Source: Amphritea atlantica (GTDB lineage: Bacteria > Pseudomonadota > Gammaproteobacteria > Pseudomonadales > Balneatricaceae). Taken from it: a stretch of DNA of 64,000 nucleotides. The stretch spans positions 1,665,001 to 1,729,000 of the forward strand of contig CP073344.1 of the NCBI GenBank assembly GCA_024397875.1, written 5' to 3'. Positions 21,467 through 33,612 of the stretch are shown in pieces. The translations under genes and the position numbers were made by a program. Under the pieces are notes generated by a model that ran no database searches, was not told the origin of the DNA, and saw only the letters and a list, made by a program, of their open reading frames with translations. Each line of letters opens with the position of its first letter. The first letter of the stretch is position 1.

Positions 21467-22488
21467 GCCTTGAATTTCACGAGAATATCTCCCTAAAACC
21501 CTATAACAGTTTCGGTTTCGATGTTTCAGCGCGCTTTTTTGCTGTGCTTGAGAGTGCTGAGCAGCTAAGTGATATCCGGGATTTTGTTCAGTGTAACGGC
21601 ATCCCTGTGCTGTTTATCGGGGGTGGCAGTAACCTTGTACTGACGGCGGATCTGGATCAGCTTGTGGTTGTGAACCGTATTAAAGGGTTGCAGATAACCG
21701 AGGCTCAGAGTGGCGAGCTTCTGGTTACAGCCGGTGGTGGAGAGGACTGGCATCAGTTTGTGCGCTGGACCCTGGAGCAGGGGGCTTACGGTCTGGAGAA
21801 CCTCTCACTTATTCCTGGTACCGTGGGTGCCGCACCTATTCAGAATATTGGTGCTTACGGGGTGGAGATTAAAGACCGCATGGTGACACTTGAGGCTTTT
21901 GATCTGGAAACCGGCGAGCAGGTCTGCTTTGACAGTGGGGACTGTCAGTTTGATTATCGTGACAGTATCTTTAAAAGCCGCTTTCCCGGACGCTACCTGA
22001 TCACTTCGGTTACTTTTGCTTTGAGTCATGCGTTCAGGCCTGTTCTGCATTACGGAGGGCTCTCTGGGCAGCTAGAAGCTCGCGGTATCGACTCTCCCGA
22101 GCCGCTGCAGTTGAGTGATCTGATCTGTGAGGTGCGTGATGCCAAGCTGCCTCAGCCAGGGAGGCTTGGAAATGCCGGTAGTTTTTTTAAAAACCCGGTT
22201 ATACCTGTGCAGCAGGCAGCGTTGTTGCAGCAGGATTTTCCGCAGATGGTGGTTTTTGATGATAAACCGGGGTATAGCAAGCTAGCAGCTGGCTGGCTGA
22301 TTGATCAGTTGGGCTGGAAAGGCCGTCGTGAAGGGGATGCTGGTGTGTATGAAAAGCAGGCGCTGGTGCTGGTAAATCACGGCGCTGCCAGCGGAGTTGA
22401 TATTATTGAGCTGGCGGGCGAGATTCAGGCGGATGTCTATAAGCAGTATGGTGTTATGCTTGAGATAGAGCCGCGCTGTTATCCCTGA
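21463..22488 (+). CDS. murB: UDP-N-acetylenolpyruvoylglucosamine reductase
   Basis: FAD- and NADPH-dependent reduction that yields UDP-MurNAc for peptidoglycan (341 residues, E. coli-like class I). The SFGFDVSARFF start, the FAD-binding VLFIGGGSNLVL, the GLENLSLIPGTVGAAPIQNIGAYG region and GNAGSFFKNPV with the catalytic serine are all present. It overlaps the phosphatase gene by 4 bases, so the two are probably one transcript. Confidence 0.96.
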   Translation: MSLEFHENISLKPYNSFGFDVSARFFAVLESAEQLSDIRDFVQCNGIPVLFIGGGSNLVLTADLDQLVVVNRIKGLQITEAQSGELLVTAGGGEDWHQFVRWTLEQGAYGLENLSLIPGTVGAAPIQNIGAYGVEIKDRMVTLEAFDLETGEQVCFDSGDCQFDYRDSIFKSRFPGRYLITSVTFALSHAFRPVLHYGGLSGQLEARGIDSPEPLQLSDLICEVRDAKLPQPGRLGNAGSFFKNPVIPVQQAALLQQDFPQMVVFDDKPGYSKLAAGWLIDQLGWKGRREGDAGVYEKQALVLVNHGAASGVDIIELAGEIQADVYKQYGVMLEIEPRCYP

Positions 22489-22546
22489 CTTCTGAAGTCT
22501 CGTTATCTGGGTGAATGGCTTCGCAGGGTGCTCAAAACGAAGCGAT

Positions 22547-22577
22547 AAAAAAGCCGGCTATTATGCCGGCTTTTTTG
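22547..22577. terminator. Bidirectional terminator between murB and rne
   Basis: A run, GCCGGC, 6-nt loop, GCCGGC, T run. It works for murB (plus) and rne (minus). Confidence 0.9.
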
Positions 22578-22592
22578 TCAGTGATGACTGTC

Positions 22593-25500
22593 TCAGCTAT
22601 CGCTATTTTCCTGCAAGCGTGGATCATTAGGCGCGCGGCGCTGACGACGCTGACGCGGGGCTGCTTCTTCAGGCGCCTTGGTCGGTGGTGCTTCGCGGCG
22701 AGGGCGGGCGGTCATTACTTCATCCGGCGTAACCTCCGGTGTAGTCAGCTCAGGACGCTTGCGAACACGACGACCAGCAGGGGGGGTCGGCTGCTCTTCA
22801 GCAGCGGCCTGTTCAGTAACCTCAGCCTCAGTTTCAGTCGTTTCTGCTTTTGCTTCTACGTCAGTCTGCTCCGCTTCAGCTGCAGCAGTTTCCGGCTGTG
22901 TCTCCGGTGCCTGAGTGACCTCGGCGGCGTTCACTGTTTCAGTAGCAGGTTCCGCAGTGGCTGGCTCTTCAGCCTGTGCTGGTGCTTCAGTCTCAGCAGG
23001 CTCCTCAGCAGCGGGGGCTGTCTCTGTAACTGACACTTCTGCAGCTGCAGGCGTAACCGCGACAGGCTCTTCAGCTTTTGTTTCAGCAGTAGGTTCAGCA
23101 GTCACTTCAGTCTTCGGCTGTTCAGGCTCGGCTGCAGCGTCTGAAGGCTGACTCTCTGTTGCCACCGGCGTTTCGGTAACAGCGGCTTCTACTTCGACAG
23201 GCTTGGCTGCATCGGCTGCCGCAGTATCATCAGGCTTTGCCGATGTATTGTCGGTCGTTGTAGAAGACTCAGTGCTCTGAGCGTTATCAGTGCTTGCTGC
23301 ATTCGACGCGTCAGCCTTAGGACCCCGGCGGCGCTGGCGGCGTTTGCGTGGAGCGTCCCCAGTCTTAACGTCACTCTGCGGCTTAGCTTCATTCTGCTGA
23401 GCGTCTGCTGTTACAGGCTCGTCAGCAGGAAGTTTAGCAGTCGTTTCTGTTGCTTCAGGCGTGTTCAGCTGTTCGTTGGTTTCTGCAACATTGGAGTCAG
23501 CTGTACGTTTGCCGCTGCGCTCACCGCGACGACGGCGTCCGCGACGGCGTTCACCACGGGCGCGGCCATCCTCATTCTGTTCAGCAGGTTTATCCTGTTC
23601 GTTGCTGGTTTGCGGGGTGCTCTGCTGAGTATTGCTCTGCTCTTCTGTCTTATCCTGCTGCGGTTTCTTGTCCCGTTCACCGCGACGACGGTTACGAGAG
23701 CGCCCGCGACCCGAATCTTCAGAGGTATCACCGCGATCAGGTGAGCTCTGAGATTCTGTTGTATCTGACAGGTTATCAATAATCTTGTCGCTGTCCCGGC
23801 GCTGATTGCGATTGCGATCACGGTCCCGACGGTTGCCGGAACGTTTACGGCCGCGTTGTTTCTTATTGCGCTCTTCCTGTTCCTGCTCCTGTTTCGCTTT
23901 TTCCTGCTCCAGTCGCTCTTTCTCTTTGGCATCATCTGAACTGCCAAACAGGCTACTCAGTGCGTTGAAGAACCGGCTGCTCAGGGAAGCAGCTGCAGGC
24001 TTCTGCTGAACCGGTGTCGGTACCGGTTGCGGTGCCGCTGTCTGAGCGGGAGCGGGTGTTGATGGCGCAACAGTACTTACTGCGGCACGCTCCCGAACTG
24101 GCTGGACTCTGGCTGCTTCAATTTCCTGCTCCTCTTCAGGTTCCGGTTGCAGGGTGTAGCTGGCATCGTTGGTATTGATGACTGTGTGATCATCACGCAA
24201 CCGAACGACTTCGTAATGCGGTGTTTCCATGTTTGGATTAGGTACTACGACAACCCGAACCTGATGACGCATTTCGACTTCATGAACTTCACGACGTTTT
24301 TCGTTGAGCAGGAAGGTTGCCACGGAAACCGGCAGAATCGCACGAATCTGTGCGGTGCGGTCTTTGGATGACTCCTCCTCGATCAGTCGCAGGATAGAGA
24401 GGGCAAGTGATTCCGTATCACGAACGGTGCCCTGGCCATTACAGCGTGGGCAGACGGCGCCACGGCTCTCAATCAGTGAAGGGCGAAGTCTCTGACGGGA
24501 CATCTCCAACAGACCGAAGCGGGAAATGCGACCGAGCTGGACGCGGGCGCGGTCAACTTTAAGCGCGTCGCGCATCCGGTTCTCAACTTCCCGTTGGTTT
24601 TTGATCGGCGTCATATCGATGAAGTCGATAACAATCAGGCCGCCGATATCCCGCAGACGCAGTTGGCGTGAGATCTCATCAGCTGCTTCAAGGTTGGTTT
24701 GCAGTGCGGTCTCTTCAATATCGCTGCCGCGGGTAGCGCGGGCAGAGTTGATATCGATGGATACCAGTGCTTCAGTCGGATCGATAACGATAGAACCGCC
24801 GGAAGGCAGATGAACTTCACGCTGGAAAGCGGTTTCAATCTGGCTCTCAATCTGAAAACGGTTGAACAGAGGGATCGGCTCATCATAGAGTTTGATCTTG
24901 TTCTGATAGCTCGGCATCACCTGTTGCACGAAATTCAGCGCTTCCTGATAAACTTCAGGTTTGTCGATCAGTACTTCACCGATATCCTGGCGCAGATAAT
25001 CACGAATAGCGCGAATAACAACGTTGCTTTCCTGATAGATCAGGAAGGGTGAGCGACGCTCTTCGGCAGCGCCGGTGATCGCGTCCCACAGGGTCATCAG
25101 ATAATCCAGATCCCACTGCAGTTCTTCAGACGTGCGGCCGATACCGGCAGTACGGACAATGGCACCGGTTTTCGGTGGAATGGTTACACCATCCAGTGCT
25201 TCTTTCAGCTGTTTGCGATCATCACCTTCAATGCGACGGGAGATACCACCCGCACGAGGGTTGTTGGGCATCAGGACAAGATAGCGGCCTGCCAGGCTGA
25301 TAAAGGTAGTCAGTGCGGCACCTTTGTTGCCTCGCTCTTCCTTATCAACCTGAACAATAACTTCAGTGCCTTCGGCAACGACATCCTTGATATTCGGACG
25401 GCCGCCTTTATCGGAACCTTTCTTGAAGTATTCGCGAGAGATCTCTTTGAGGGGCAGAAAACCATGACGTTCGGAGCCATATTCTACGAAAGCGGCTTCC

Positions 25501-25658
25501 AGGCTGGGTTCAACCCGGGTGATTTTGCCTTTGTAGATATTGGCTTTTTTCTGCTCGCGGGAACTGGACTCGATATCCAGATCATATAGGCGCTGGCCAT
25601 CGACCAGGGCAACGCGCAACTCTTCTTGTTGAGTTGCGTTAATTAGCATTCTTTTCAT
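22593..25658 (-). CDS. rne: Ribonuclease E
   Basis: Essential endoribonuclease and degradosome scaffold (1021 residues). The catalytic half is intact: S1 domain (about 36-120), catalytic Asp residues D302 and D345 in SIDINSAR and IVIDFIDM, and the zinc-link C403/C406 in CPRCNGQG, each one residue before its E. coli counterpart. From about residue 520 the protein is a long disordered tail, first Arg/Gln-rich (likely RNA binding), then almost pure Ala/Glu/Thr/Pro repeats. The C-terminus [13 protein letters not shown] is basic. Divergent from rluC across a 500-base leader, as in E. coli, where the 5' UTR mediates autoregulation. Confidence 0.97.
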   Translation of the reverse strand: MKRMLINATQQEELRVALVDGQRLYDLDIESSSREQKKANIYKGKITRVEPSLEAAFVEYGSERHGFLPLKEISREYFKKGSDKGGRPNIKDVVAEGTEVIVQVDKEERGNKGAALTTFISLAGRYLVLMPNNPRAGGISRRIEGDDRKQLKEALDGVTIPPKTGAIVRTAGIGRTSEELQWDLDYLMTLWDAITGAAEERRSPFLIYQESNVVIRAIRDYLRQDIGEVLIDKPEVYQEALNFVQQVMPSYQNKIKLYDEPIPLFNRFQIESQIETAFQREVHLPSGGSIVIDPTEALVSIDINSARATRGSDIEETALQTNLEAADEISRQLRLRDIGGLIVIDFIDMTPIKNQREVENRMRDALKVDRARVQLGRISRFGLLEMSRQRLRPSLIESRGAVCPRCNGQGTVRDTESLALSILRLIEEESSKDRTAQIRAILPVSVATFLLNEKRREVHEVEMRHQVRVVVVPNPNMETPHYEVVRLRDDHTVINTNDASYTLQPEPEEEQEIEAARVQPVRERAAVSTVAPSTPAPAQTAAPQPVPTPVQQKPAAASLSSRFFNALSSLFGSSDDAKEKERLEQEKAKQEQEQEERNKKQRGRKRSGNRRDRDRNRNQRRDSDKIIDNLSDTTESQSSPDRGDTSEDSGRGRSRNRRRGERDKKPQQDKTEEQSNTQQSTPQTSNEQDKPAEQNEDGRARGERRRGRRRRGERSGKRTADSNVAETNEQLNTPEATETTAKLPADEPVTADAQQNEAKPQSDVKTGDAPRKRRQRRRGPKADASNAASTDNAQSTESSTTTDNTSAKPDDTAAADAAKPVEVEAAVTETPVATESQPSDAAAEPEQPKTEVTAEPTAETKAEEPVAVTPAAAEVSVTETAPAAEEPAETEAPAQAEEPATAEPATETVNAAEVTQAPETQPETAAAEAEQTDVEAKAETTETEAEVTEQAAAEEQPTPPAGRRVRKRPELTTPEVTPDEVMTARPRREAPPTKAPEEAAPRQRRQRRAPNDPRLQENSDS

Positions 25659-26159
25659 TGTTTGTTAGCGTTCTCTTATAACACTAACGTATTTCATCCA
25701 GCCGGTAGCCGCACAGAGAGGTGTCTGTAGAAACTAAACAGACACAGAAAACCAAGTCTTCGTAACGACTCATGTGTTCAACTTAATGCCTGGTTACATA
25801 GATATGCGACCAGGTCTTATCGACGGTGAAGGAAACAGTTGCCTCATATCGACTTCTTACTTCCGAGTCTGATCAGGTTGTTGCTGCCGTCTGTATATTG
25901 GCAGGTTCCGGGCAACTGACATCTTCACCTCCAACTGGCTTTGCAATTCAGGGCATTGCCAGCTGGATAAAATACGTAGTAATTCTCTTAAAATTGATGC
26001 TGTACAAGGGATTCAAACCGATTATTTGCCTGATTCTAAGAACAATATTGCAAATAAACCGGGAATTTCAAATTAGCTAAAGCCAACTGCTCGCAGCAGC
26101 GCTAGAATATAGCAGCTTAAACAGACAGCATCAATCGAAAGGTCCGATATCCTATTAAT
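25659..26159. promoter_or_regulatory. rne 5' leader and divergent rne/rluC promoter region
   Basis: A 501-base stretch between divergent rne and rluC. On the rne side two hairpins can form: GTGTCTGT/ACAGACAC (25721-25728 with 25738-25745, 9-nt loop) and CCTGGT/ACCAGG near 25791-25815. Long structured rne leaders autoregulate RNase E in E. coli; a similar role is inferred. An 84-codon frame (25826-26080) has no family resemblance and is not called. The rluC side is AT-rich with no clear ribosome site. Confidence 0.6.
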
Positions 26160-27128
26160 ATGTCAGAAGAAAGAAAAGCATCTGCTCCCGCAGTCCAGTG
26201 GTTTGAAATTGATTCAGAGTTAGCCGGGCAGCGGATCGATAACTTCCTGCGAACCCGTTTAAAAGGTGCTCCCAAGACCCTGATCTACCGTATCTTGCGA
26301 AAAGGGGAGGTGCGGGTTAACAAAAAACGTATCAAACCGGATTATCGTTTACAGGATGGTGATCTTGTCAGAGTCCCGCCTATCAGGCTGAGTGAGGAAA
26401 AACCGCAGGCGACCGTCAGCGATAACCTCAAACACCTGGTTGAGAACGCTGTTCTGTTTGAAGACGATGATCTGATAGTGCTGAACAAGCCTTCAGGTCT
26501 TGCTGTTCACGGTGGTAGTGGTATTAGTCTCGGGCTAATTGAAACAATTCGTCAGATCCGTCCGGATGCACGCTTTCTCGAGCTTGTTCACCGGCTCGAC
26601 CGGGACACCTCCGGTTGTATCATGGTGGCAAAAAAGCGCAGCGCCCTGAGGTTTTTGCATGCGGCGTTACAGGCGAAGAAGATAACTAAAATTTATCATG
26701 CCCTGGTGGAAGGGAAGTGGTCTGCGAGAAAAACTAAAGTCGATGCGCCGCTGCAAAAAAATGAACTGAAATCCGGTGAGCGGGTCGTAAAAGCCCACCC
26801 GATGGGCAAGCCTTCGCTGACCGAATATAAAGTGCTGCAGCGTTTTGACGGGTTGGCAACGTTGGTGGAGGCGCGTCCTATCACCGGGCGAACACATCAG
26901 ATTCGTGTACATTGCCAGTTTGCGGGTCATCCTATTATTGGTGATGATAAGTACGGCACCGATGTGGTGAACCGGGAGATGAAAGACTTCGGTATTCGTC
27001 GCCTGTTTCTGCATGCCGCCGAATTACGTGTACCTCTGCCATCCGGTGGCAGAAAAATTTTCCATGCCCCGCTTGGGGATGAGTTGGAAAGCGGATTAAA
27101 AAAATTGCAAAAAATAGATGGGCAGTGA
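26160..27128 (+). CDS. rluC: 23S rRNA pseudouridine synthase RluC
   Basis: Isomerises uridines 955, 2504 and 2580 (E. coli numbering) in 23S rRNA (322 residues). An N-terminal S4 domain ([20 protein letters not shown]) is followed by the RluA catalytic fold with HRLDRDTSG, whose Asp is the nucleophile, and GRTHQIRVH near the C-terminus. Its location divergent from rne supports RluC rather than RluA/RluD. Confidence 0.94.
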   Translation: MSEERKASAPAVQWFEIDSELAGQRIDNFLRTRLKGAPKTLIYRILRKGEVRVNKKRIKPDYRLQDGDLVRVPPIRLSEEKPQATVSDNLKHLVENAVLFEDDDLIVLNKPSGLAVHGGSGISLGLIETIRQIRPDARFLELVHRLDRDTSGCIMVAKKRSALRFLHAALQAKKITKIYHALVEGKWSARKTKVDAPLQKNELKSGERVVKAHPMGKPSLTEYKVLQRFDGLATLVEARPITGRTHQIRVHCQFAGHPIIGDDKYGTDVVNREMKDFGIRRLFLHAAELRVPLPSGGRKIFHAPLGDELESGLKKLQKIDGQ

Positions 27129-27150
27129 TCTGCCCGGTAAGGCGTTATTA

Positions 27151-28257
27151 ATGAGTCAACAGATCAACACTGAAGAATTTAATAAAGCAGCGGATGCGAT
27201 GCTGAAAACTGGCAGGGCGCCGGGTACCGCGGAACTGGCTAAGGTTTTTGCAGTAGAACCAGAGCAGCTGAATGCTCTGCTGGAACAGTGGTGGACTGTA
27301 TTACCTGATCGGATGCGTATGTTAGGTGATTCATCTCCGAAAATGCCACAACTTCCCGAGTCTCTCGTTCATAGCTTTGAATCTATGTGGCATCTGGCGG
27401 TGCAGGAGGCTCAGTCAGCGCTGTCAACCGATAAGCAGTATCAGCAGCTGGCCAGTGAAGATGCCCGCCGCCAGTCTGAATCGCAGCTGTTTAAGGCGCA
27501 GAGTCAGCAGGCTGAGATGGATCAGCACTTCCGTGATCTGCAGCAGCAACTGCTGGAAGAGAAGCATCAGGTAGAGGTGCTTGACGCCGAGATATCGGTA
27601 CTGAAAATTAATCTTTCTACCGTGACTTCTGAGCAGAAAGCTGAAGAGCAGCGCCGTCTGAATGTTGAGCAGGAACTGAATCTGCTGCAGAAAAAAATCG
27701 ATGATTCAAAACGTACATTTGATCAGCGTATTATCGAAGAGCAGCGCCATGGTCTGGATCAGGTGGCCAAGGCTGAAGCAGATACCCGTCATTATCGCAG
27801 TGCTTTGGAGAAACTCCGTGACGAGAGTGGCCGGAAAGAGTCTGCTCTGACCAAGGATATTCATAATCTGCAGGCGCAGGTGGCAAAGAAAGATGTAAAG
27901 CTGGAAATGCTTAAAACGCAGATTAAAACTCTGGAAACTGAACTCAAGCGTTATAAGAGTGAGGATAGCCAGAACCTGCGTGAAAGAAGTCAGCTAAGCA
28001 GTCAGTTACTTTCTGAACAGAATCGCAGTAAGCGCCTGGAGGATAAAGTCGCTGAGATGAGGGAGGAGCTTAAGCGGGTTGATCAGAAAAACACGCTGGC
28101 TGTTAATGATGCCTCCCGCCGTGAAAGCATGCTTCGGGGGCAGTTAAAAGATAAGGCTGAGGAGGTCATGCGAGCAACAGCGCGGCAGGCGGCTCTGGAA
28201 AAGAAGGTGACGACCTTTGAGGAAGAGATTCGTAAGTTGCGCAGTCGTCTGAGCTGA
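27151..28257 (+). CDS. KfrA-like DNA-binding coiled-coil protein
   Basis: 368 residues from the ATG at 27151, which has TAAGG upstream; an earlier in-frame start inside rluC is unlikely. The N-terminal 65 residues (FNKAADAMLKTGRAPGTAEL and WWTVLPDRM) resemble the KfrA_N domain of plasmid KfrA, a helix-turn-helix DNA-binding module. From about residue 85 to the end it is an uninterrupted coiled coil of Gln, Glu, Lys and Leu heptads. Plasmid KfrA binds its own operator and forms filaments that aid partition; a chromosomal role is unknown. Follows rluC closely, perhaps co-transcribed. Confidence 0.7.
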   Translation: MSQQINTEEFNKAADAMLKTGRAPGTAELAKVFAVEPEQLNALLEQWWTVLPDRMRMLGDSSPKMPQLPESLVHSFESMWHLAVQEAQSALSTDKQYQQLASEDARRQSESQLFKAQSQQAEMDQHFRDLQQQLLEEKHQVEVLDAEISVLKINLSTVTSEQKAEEQRRLNVEQELNLLQKKIDDSKRTFDQRIIEEQRHGLDQVAKAEADTRHYRSALEKLRDESGRKESALTKDIHNLQAQVAKKDVKLEMLKTQIKTLETELKRYKSEDSQNLRERSQLSSQLLSEQNRSKRLEDKVAEMREELKRVDQKNTLAVNDASRRESMLRGQLKDKAEEVMRATARQAALEKKVTTFEEEIRKLRSRLS

Positions 28258-28321
28258 TCAGCTGATTGCCCATGCAATGCCGGGGGTACGCGTTTCCGGA
28301 TAGACTGTTAAAGATAGGTTT

Positions 28322-28348
28322 TTGAAAGAGATAACGGTGTATTATAAT
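28322..28348 (+). promoter_or_regulatory. Candidate cysB promoter
   Basis: TTGAAA (28322-28327) and perfect TATAAT (28343-28348), with a somewhat short 15-bp spacer, 43 bases before the cysB ATG. A GGAGG ribosome site lies at 28382-28386. Confidence 0.45.
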
Positions 28349-28391
28349 CAATAGTTATTAGAATACGGTTTTATCGTTATTGGAGGTATAA

Positions 28392-30348
<1,957 letters not shown>

Positions 30349-30365
30349 ACTGGCAGCCTGTCAGC

Positions 30366-31379
30366 TTAAAATGCAGCCATCAGCTTTCGGTAACTGTTAC
30401 ACCGGTCTTCGAAGTCATGGGTGACATTTACCAGCATCAGCTCCTCTGCGTTATAGTGCTGCGCCAGTTGTTCCAGTTCTTCTCGGCACTCAGTAGGGGA
30501 GCCGCTCACCACTGAGTCGAGGGTCTCCTGATAATAATCCTGATCCGACAGTGGTAGTTTGTTGTAAAGGTCGAGCGCTTCTTCAGGGCTGCGAATATGT
30601 TCACGGATACCGTGACGGAACGCCATTACCTTCCAATACATATTCGGAGCGGCCAGGTAGGCGGCTTCCTCTTTGCTGTCAGCGCAAAGGCAGGCAGTTG
30701 AGAGGATTGTCTGCGGCTGATCCAGCCCTTTGCCGTTGGCGCGGAATTTCGCTTTGTAGCGCGCAAATATCTCTGCCGGACGTTCATGTGTACCGATAAA
30801 CAGCGCCAGTACAAAACCCAGTCCCAACTCTGCCGCCAGGTCTACGCTGCCGCTGCTGGAGCCCAGTGTCCATAGTTGCGGAGCGGCTGTACCGACCGGC
30901 GTTGCCTTTGTGCCGTAAAAGTAGTGCTCTGCGGACAGGTTGTCGTGCAGAAAGCCGCTCAGATCACTCAGCAGGTGAGGGTATAGCTCGGCAGTGTTTG
31001 GCCTGTTGGGGAAAGCTAATGCCCTGCTGGTGAGGTCGGTACCCCCAGGCGCCCGGCCGACACCGAGGTCGATTCTGCCGGGATTCAGTGATTCCAGAGT
31101 GCGAAACACTTCAGCTACTTTAAGCGGACTGTAGTGAGATAGCATGACGCCGCCACTACCGACTCTTATGCGGTCGGTATTCTGAGCGATGTGGGCGATC
31201 AGAATTTCCGGGCAGGAGCTGGAATAACTGGCGGTATCGTGGTGTTCGGCAATCCAGAAGCGGTGGTAGCCCAGCTCTTCACATAGTTGTGCCAGACGGG
31301 TCGAATAGTGAAGTCCCTGCGACTGTGACTGACCGTTGTGCGCCGGAGCCTGATCGACAACGCTGAGCTTAAGCTTCAT
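30366..31379 (-). CDS. Luciferase-like (LLM class) flavin monooxygenase
   Basis: 337 residues from the ATG at 31379 (MKLKLSVVDQAP); a longer frame has an unsupported N-terminus. Belongs to the bacterial luciferase-like family (group 1, MsnO8-like) of FMNH2- or F420-dependent oxidoreductases; markers are FWIAEHHDTASYSSSCPEIL, GSGGVMLSHYSPLKVAE and RIDLGVGRAPGGTD. The substrate is unknown. It overlaps the upstream GlcG/HbpS gene by 11 bases and is the last gene of the operon led by the sigma-54 activator. Confidence 0.88.
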   Translation of the reverse strand: MKLKLSVVDQAPAHNGQSQSQGLHYSTRLAQLCEELGYHRFWIAEHHDTASYSSSCPEILIAHIAQNTDRIRVGSGGVMLSHYSPLKVAEVFRTLESLNPGRIDLGVGRAPGGTDLTSRALAFPNRPNTAELYPHLLSDLSGFLHDNLSAEHYFYGTKATPVGTAAPQLWTLGSSSGSVDLAAELGLGFVLALFIGTHERPAEIFARYKAKFRANGKGLDQPQTILSTACLCADSKEEAAYLAAPNMYWKVMAFRHGIREHIRSPEEALDLYNKLPLSDQDYYQETLDSVVSGSPTECREELEQLAQHYNAEELMLVNVTHDFEDRCNSYRKLMAAF

Positions 31380-31788
31380 TGGTGACTCCTGAGCAGTTGA
31401 AACCTGCCTGATCGATGGCCGCGAGCGCAATGATTTTATCTTCTGCTGCAGTACCGCCGGAGATACCGATAGCACCAATCAGTTTGCCTTGATGGAATAC
31501 GGGTTCGCCCCCGGCAAACAGAATCAGTCCGCCATTGGTCTGTTCAAAGCTATCCAGTTGTTGCTCCCGTACCAACTGGCCGAGCGCTTCCGTTGGGGCA
31601 CCGAACAGCACCGCGCTGCGGGCTTTCTTCTGGGCAATCTCAACGGATCCAAGGGGTGAGTTATCCATTCGCTGAAAGGCGCACAGGTTACCGCCCGGAT
31701 CACAGACCGCAATATTCACGTTAACATCAATATGTCGGGCGCTGGTGATCGCCATGGTCAGCAGTTGCTGGCTCTGTTCACATAACAT
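31369..31788 (-). CDS. GlcG/HbpS-family protein
   Basis: 139 residues covering the whole DUF336 (HbpS/GlcG) fold: NIAVCDPGGNLCAFQRMD, KKARSAVLFG, GGEPVFHQGKLIGAIGISGG. Family members bind haem (HbpS) or accompany catabolic operons (GlcG, PduO C-terminal domain). Its ATG follows the TAG stop of the sigma-54 activator with no gap, so it is translationally coupled. Here it may serve the flavin monooxygenase or its substrate pathway; this is inference. Confidence 0.88.
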   Translation of the reverse strand: MLCEQSQQLLTMAITSARHIDVNVNIAVCDPGGNLCAFQRMDNSPLGSVEIAQKKARSAVLFGAPTEALGQLVREQQLDSFEQTNGGLILFAGGEPVFHQGKLIGAIGISGGTAAEDKIIALAAIDQAGFNCSGVTNEA

Positions 31789-33495
31789 CTATTCAACCTC
31801 TATATTCAGTTTCTTAAGCCGGTATGCCAGCGTCGGGCGGGTGATATCCAACAAGCGGGCCGCTTCCGCGACATTGTTTTCCGCTTTGGACATCGCATAT
31901 CGCACCAATGCTTCTTCTATTTTTTCCATTGATCCCAGTTGTTCAATGGCCTGCTGTGTCCAGCTTACCTCGCCGCTCGGTGATGGCAGAGAGGGGGAAT
32001 CAATCAGCTCGCCTGACCGGGACAGTACCTGACTTTTGCTGTCCTGGCGCAGGCTCGGAAACAGGTATTCGGCATCGATGCTTTCGCCATTTTCAGCAAG
32101 GATCAGTCCCCGTTCGATAATGTTTTCAAGCTCACGGACATTGCCAGGCCAGTTGTAGTTAAGCAGAGCCTTTGTTGCCAGATCAGAGAGTCCCTGGGTT
32201 TTTTTGCAGTAGATTGCTTCATATTTCTGCAAAAAATGCGCTGTCAGCATCGAGATGTCCTCCCGCCGCTGGCGTAACGGTGGGATATCTATTGGGTAGA
32301 CATTGAGCCGGTAATACAGGTCGGCCCGGAACCGGCCCGTCTTCACCGCTTCTGATAGTGATTCGTTGGTTGCTGCAATAACGCGGACATCAACTTTTCG
32401 GGTACGGCAATCACCCACCCGTTCAAGCTCACCCTCCTGTAATACTCGCAACAGAGTGGCCTGGGCGCGTGGACTCAGCTCAACAACTTCATCAAGAAAT
32501 ATGGTGCCCAGGTGAGCCCGCTCGAAGCGTCCTTCGCGGGTTTGAGTGGCACCGGTAAAGGCGCCTTTCTCTACACCAAACAATTCAGCCTCAATCAGGT
32601 CGGGAGGAATTGCGGCGCAATTGACCGCGATAAAAGGGTGAGCTGAGCGACTTGATATATCATGAACCCCTTTCGCTACCAACTCTTTACCTACGCCTGT
32701 TTCACCCAGCAACAATACCGAGACTTTACCGCTGGCGGCCTTTGTCGCCAGTTTGCAGACCTGATTGAAGCCAGCCGACTTACCCAAAAAGTTGCCCAGG
32801 CCGGCATTGTCATCCGGCTTATGACGTAACTCGCTAACCTGACTCTGCAGGTCATAAAGTTCTTCAATGATGGGGGCTGTTTTGAAGTAGTTCCGGTAGG
32901 TTTGGTAGTCGTCCCACTCCGCTGCAGGCTTGCCCTCAAACAGACATTGATGATCACCGCAGCCCCGGCAGTGTGTCTCTTTAAAGATGATCTCCTGGCC
33001 CAGCAGTGCTGAGGCGAAGCTGCTGGTATGTCCCACCAGTGCCCAGCAGGCCGGGCCATCAGTCAGGCCCAGCTCGGAGATAAACATTTCCGCTTCGTAG
33101 GAGTCATGCATATTCAGCAGGGCATAGAAGTGCTGCTTTGAAGGATCAATCTCCAGTTTAAGCTCTTCAACTTTCACCGAGCCTTTTAGTGAGTCCAGCT
33201 GAAAGCCTGTGCGGAACAGCTGTTCGGGTGCTATATCGCCCGCCAGTCGTTTAACCAGCTCTGCATCTTTCTGTCCCAGGCTGTAACCCAGGCGCATAAA
33301 AAAACCTTTGGCCCGTTCCAGGCCGACCGTTAATATCTGTTCTTTGCGGAAGTTGGTCAGCGATGCCATCTGCATTAACAGCATACGTTGTTCGCCAAAC
33401 CAGACGGTGCCGTCATTATTCCGGAACCTCACCTGCTTCGACAGTTGTTTGATATCAGGATGCTTTATATTCAGATGTTTGGTGGCGATGTTCAT
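31789..33495 (-). CDS. XylR/DmpR-type sigma-54-dependent activator
   Basis: 568 residues from the ATG at 33495. An N-terminal XylR_N sensor (MNIATKHLNIKHPDIKQLSK), a V4R region with CRGCGDHQCLFEG, a linker, an AAA+ core with Walker A GETGVGKE, GAFTGA (sigma-54 contact) and the arginine-finger region, and a Fis-type HTH (NVAEAARLLDITRPTLAYRL). Relatives (XylR, DmpR, MopR, PoxR) sense phenols or alkylbenzenes directly. The ligand here is inferred to be aromatic. It leads a tightly coupled operon with GlcG/HbpS and LLM genes, divergent from a LysR gene. No clear -24/-12 promoter was found. Confidence 0.92.
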   Translation of the reverse strand: MNIATKHLNIKHPDIKQLSKQVRFRNNDGTVWFGEQRMLLMQMASLTNFRKEQILTVGLERAKGFFMRLGYSLGQKDAELVKRLAGDIAPEQLFRTGFQLDSLKGSVKVEELKLEIDPSKQHFYALLNMHDSYEAEMFISELGLTDGPACWALVGHTSSFASALLGQEIIFKETHCRGCGDHQCLFEGKPAAEWDDYQTYRNYFKTAPIIEELYDLQSQVSELRHKPDDNAGLGNFLGKSAGFNQVCKLATKAASGKVSVLLLGETGVGKELVAKGVHDISSRSAHPFIAVNCAAIPPDLIEAELFGVEKGAFTGATQTREGRFERAHLGTIFLDEVVELSPRAQATLLRVLQEGELERVGDCRTRKVDVRVIAATNESLSEAVKTGRFRADLYYRLNVYPIDIPPLRQRREDISMLTAHFLQKYEAIYCKKTQGLSDLATKALLNYNWPGNVRELENIIERGLILAENGESIDAEYLFPSLRQDSKSQVLSRSGELIDSPSLPSPSGEVSWTQQAIEQLGSMEKIEEALVRYAMSKAENNVAEAARLLDITRPTLAYRLKKLNIEVE

Positions 33496-33612
33496 TAAAT
33501 AAGCACTCTGTATTGTTATGATTATGATCAAATCATCATATATCATTGCTTATATAAAAAGATGATGTAGAAATGTAATGTATCATCCCATATATGGGTT
33601 TATGGTGATTAA
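33496..33612. promoter_or_regulatory. Divergent operator region with 12-bp palindrome
   Basis: 117 AT-rich bases between the sigma-54 activator and the LysR gene. A perfect palindrome CCCATATATGGG lies at 33587-33598, 15 bases before the LysR ATG; several ATGAT/ATCAT elements are clustered upstream of it. Probably an operator for one of the flanking regulators. Confidence 0.45.

Noticed and set aside
25826..26080. 84-codon open frame in the rne/rluC intergenic region
   Set aside because: Composition is unlike a protein, no ribosome site, no recognisable family, and it overlaps the presumed rne leader and promoters.
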